A stretch of DNA of 44,992 nucleotides from DASUBN01 sp036000105 (GTDB lineage: Bacteria; Pseudomonadota; Gammaproteobacteria; Natronospirales; REEB76): positions 1-44,992 of the forward strand of contig DASYGE010000001.1 of the NCBI GenBank assembly GCA_036000105.1, written 5' to 3'. The translations under genes were made by a program, and so were the position numbers. Of the stretch, positions 43,608 to 44,992 are shown piece after piece (position 1 is the first letter of the stretch; every line of letters starts with the position of its first letter). The notes under the pieces were generated by a model. It did no database searches. It was not told the origin of the DNA and worked only from the letters and a program-made list of their open reading frames with translations.

Positions 43608-44992
43608 ATGCGAGACAAATCGGCTCCCCGCCGCTGGGGTAATGCGGCACCCGGAGTCCTGATGGCGCTGCTGGCGGCCTTGAGCCTGCCGGCCATGGCC
43701 CAGGATGAGAACCCGACGGTGGAAGCCGGCGAACTCGCCCCGGGCGAGACCATCACCCTGGACGGCCATCTGGACGAAGCCGCCTGGCAGCACGCCGGCG
43801 TCATCCAGGACCTGACCCAGCAGAGCCCCCATCCCGGCGAACCCACTCCTTATCACACCAAGGTATTGCTGCTGCGGGACGGCCATACCCTGTACATCGG
43901 CCTCGTCTGCGAGGACCCCGACCCCTCCAAGGCCGCCACCCATACCCTGGTGCGGGACGGCAGCCAGGGCAACGACGACAACGTACTCTTCATGCTGGAT
44001 ACCTTCGGTACCCAGCGCTTCGCCTATGTGTTCCAGGTGAATGCCTCCGGCGCCATGGCGGACGGCCTGCAGTCACCCACCCCTGCCATCAACAGCAACA
44101 ACGGCGTGGACTACAACTGGGATGGCATCTGGAAGGCGGTGGTCACCCGGGACGCCCACAGCTGGACGGCTGAGATCGCCATCGACACCCGCAGCCTGCA
44201 GTTCACTACCGGCATCACCCACTGGGGCTTCAACGTGAGCCGCAACGTGCCCCGCGACCTGCTGACCCTCGACTGGTCAGGCGTGACGCTGGATTCTTCG
44301 GTGTTCCAGCTGACCCGCGAGGGCACGCTCACCGGCGTGCAGGACATGGAACAGGGCAAGGGCCTGGACTTCCAGCCCTACGGACTCGCCAAGTACCAGA
44401 CCGGTAGCGGCACCACCAGCAATACGGGCTTCGACCTCAAGTACAACTTCAACCCTTCACTGGCAGGACTCTTCAGCTATCACACGGATTTCGCCGAAGC
44501 GGAAGCCGACCAGCAGCAGGTGAACACCGGCCGCTTCCCGCTGTTCTTCCCGGAGAAGCGCCAGTTCTTCCTGCAGGGTTCCAACCTGTTCAGTTTCACC
44601 TACAACCAGGGCACCAACTTCATCCCGTTCAACTCGCGCTCCATCGGCCTCGTGAACGGCGTGGCGGTACCACTCAACGAGGGTGCAAAACTCATCGGTC
44701 AGTCCGACAAAGGCTCCCTGGCGCTACTGGATACCCAGATGGCAGGCAGCGGCGAGGCCCAGACGGACGCCACCAACTTGTTCGTGGGCCGCGGCACCTA
44801 TAACCTGAGTCCAGAACTGCAGCTCGGCACCCTCGTGACCCATGGCGACCCCACAGGGATGAGTTCCAACAGTTTCGTGGGTACCGACGCCACCTGGAAG
44901 ACTTCCACCTTCCAGGGTGACAAGAACCTGAACATCGCAGCCTGGGGCGCCCATTCCTCCGGCAACATTCCGGACGGAAACCCCAATGGATA
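43608..44992 (+). CDS. Exported CBM9-like/DUF5916 protein (3' end beyond window)
   Basis: The first 461 codons of a larger protein. A signal peptide (about 1-34, ending PAMAQ) precedes a carbohydrate-binding-family-9-like domain (about 47-230: LDGHLDEAAWQHA, then LRDGHTLYIGLVCEDPDPS and NDDNVLFMLDTFGTQRFAYVFQVN). A DUF5916-type region follows, including FPLFFPEKRQFFLQGSNLF, the strongest family mark, and alternating strands suggestive of an outer-membrane barrel. Proteins of this family are usually about 700-900 residues, so roughly half is missing. The substrate is unknown. The ATG at 43608 is the first that gives a complete signal peptide, but its ribosome site is weak. Confidence 0.88.
   Translation, partial: MRDKSAPRRWGNAAPGVLMALLAALSLPAMAQDENPTVEAGELAPGETITLDGHLDEAAWQHAGVIQDLTQQSPHPGEPTPYHTKVLLLRDGHTLYIGLVCEDPDPSKAATHTLVRDGSQGNDDNVLFMLDTFGTQRFAYVFQVNASGAMADGLQSPTPAINSNNGVDYNWDGIWKAVVTRDAHSWTAEIAIDTRSLQFTTGITHWGFNVSRNVPRDLLTLDWSGVTLDSSVFQLTREGTLTGVQDMEQGKGLDFQPYGLAKYQTGSGTTSNTGFDLKYNFNPSLAGLFSYHTDFAEAEADQQQVNTGRFPLFFPEKRQFFLQGSNLFSFTYNQGTNFIPFNSRSIGLVNGVAVPLNEGAKLIGQSDKGSLALLDTQMAGSGEAQTDATNLFVGRGTYNLSPELQLGTLVTHGDPTGMSSNSFVGTDATWKTSTFQGDKNLNIAAWGAHSSGNIPDGNPNG

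Overview
The window looks like chromosomal DNA of a high-GC gammaproteobacterium. The evidence is gene order: rpsP-rimM-trmD-rplS, ffh next to ypjD/corB, rpsF-rpsR-rplI-dnaB-alr without priB, rlmB-rnr beside a tRNA-Leu(CAG), and kbl-tdh. Gene families and GC content do not fix the order or genus. There is no insertion sequence, integrase, CRISPR array or rRNA.

Region 1 (1-10.2 kb) is accessory. A giant secreted-type SpvB/TcdB/Rhs protein (at least 2471 codons, leftward) runs off the left edge, so its C-terminal effector tail is cut. A short GspC-like inner-membrane protein is divergent from it. Next come about 490 bp of gene debris and a YjjJ-type HipA kinase with its own HTH, preceded by two phased pairs of GAAACGAT repeats that look like operators.

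Region 2 (10.2-22.8 kb) is mixed metabolism and envelope: the threonine catabolic pair kbl-tdh, an exported peroxiredoxin, a small DUF5062-like protein, a His/Asp/Trp-rich exported protein, a two-component system with ATGA-overlapping genes, sppA, a PLP-dependent decarboxylase, a small membrane protein and a large TPR-like exported protein. Two intergenic spacers here carry GC-rich palindromes and decayed copies of the neighbouring gene's edge (the kbl 3' end and the decarboxylase 5' end).

Region 3 (22.8-30.8 kb) is housekeeping: the rpsP-rimM-trmD-rplS operon with promoter, possible leader attenuator and terminator, ffh, a metallo-beta-lactamase-fold phosphodiesterase-like gene, ypjD, corB and radA.

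Region 4 (30.8-35.2 kb) is a compact signalling cassette: a membrane CHASE2 Ser/Thr kinase, a PP2C phosphatase and a two-FHA-domain protein, ended by a terminator lying inside the 3' coding end of convergent alr.

Region 5 (35.1-43.2 kb) is housekeeping again: alr, dnaB, rplI, rpsR, rpsF (TTG start), a small exported protein, rlmB, rnr and tRNA-Leu(CAG) with a strong promoter. The tRNA 3' end is repeated 119 bp further on, inside a 449-bp palindrome-rich spacer. The window ends in the first part of an exported CBM9-like/DUF5916 protein.

The two most interesting themes are the Rhs giant with a PKD/FN3 block inserted in its repeat shell, and the recurrent pattern of gene-edge copies beside GC-rich palindromic spacers at three separate loci.
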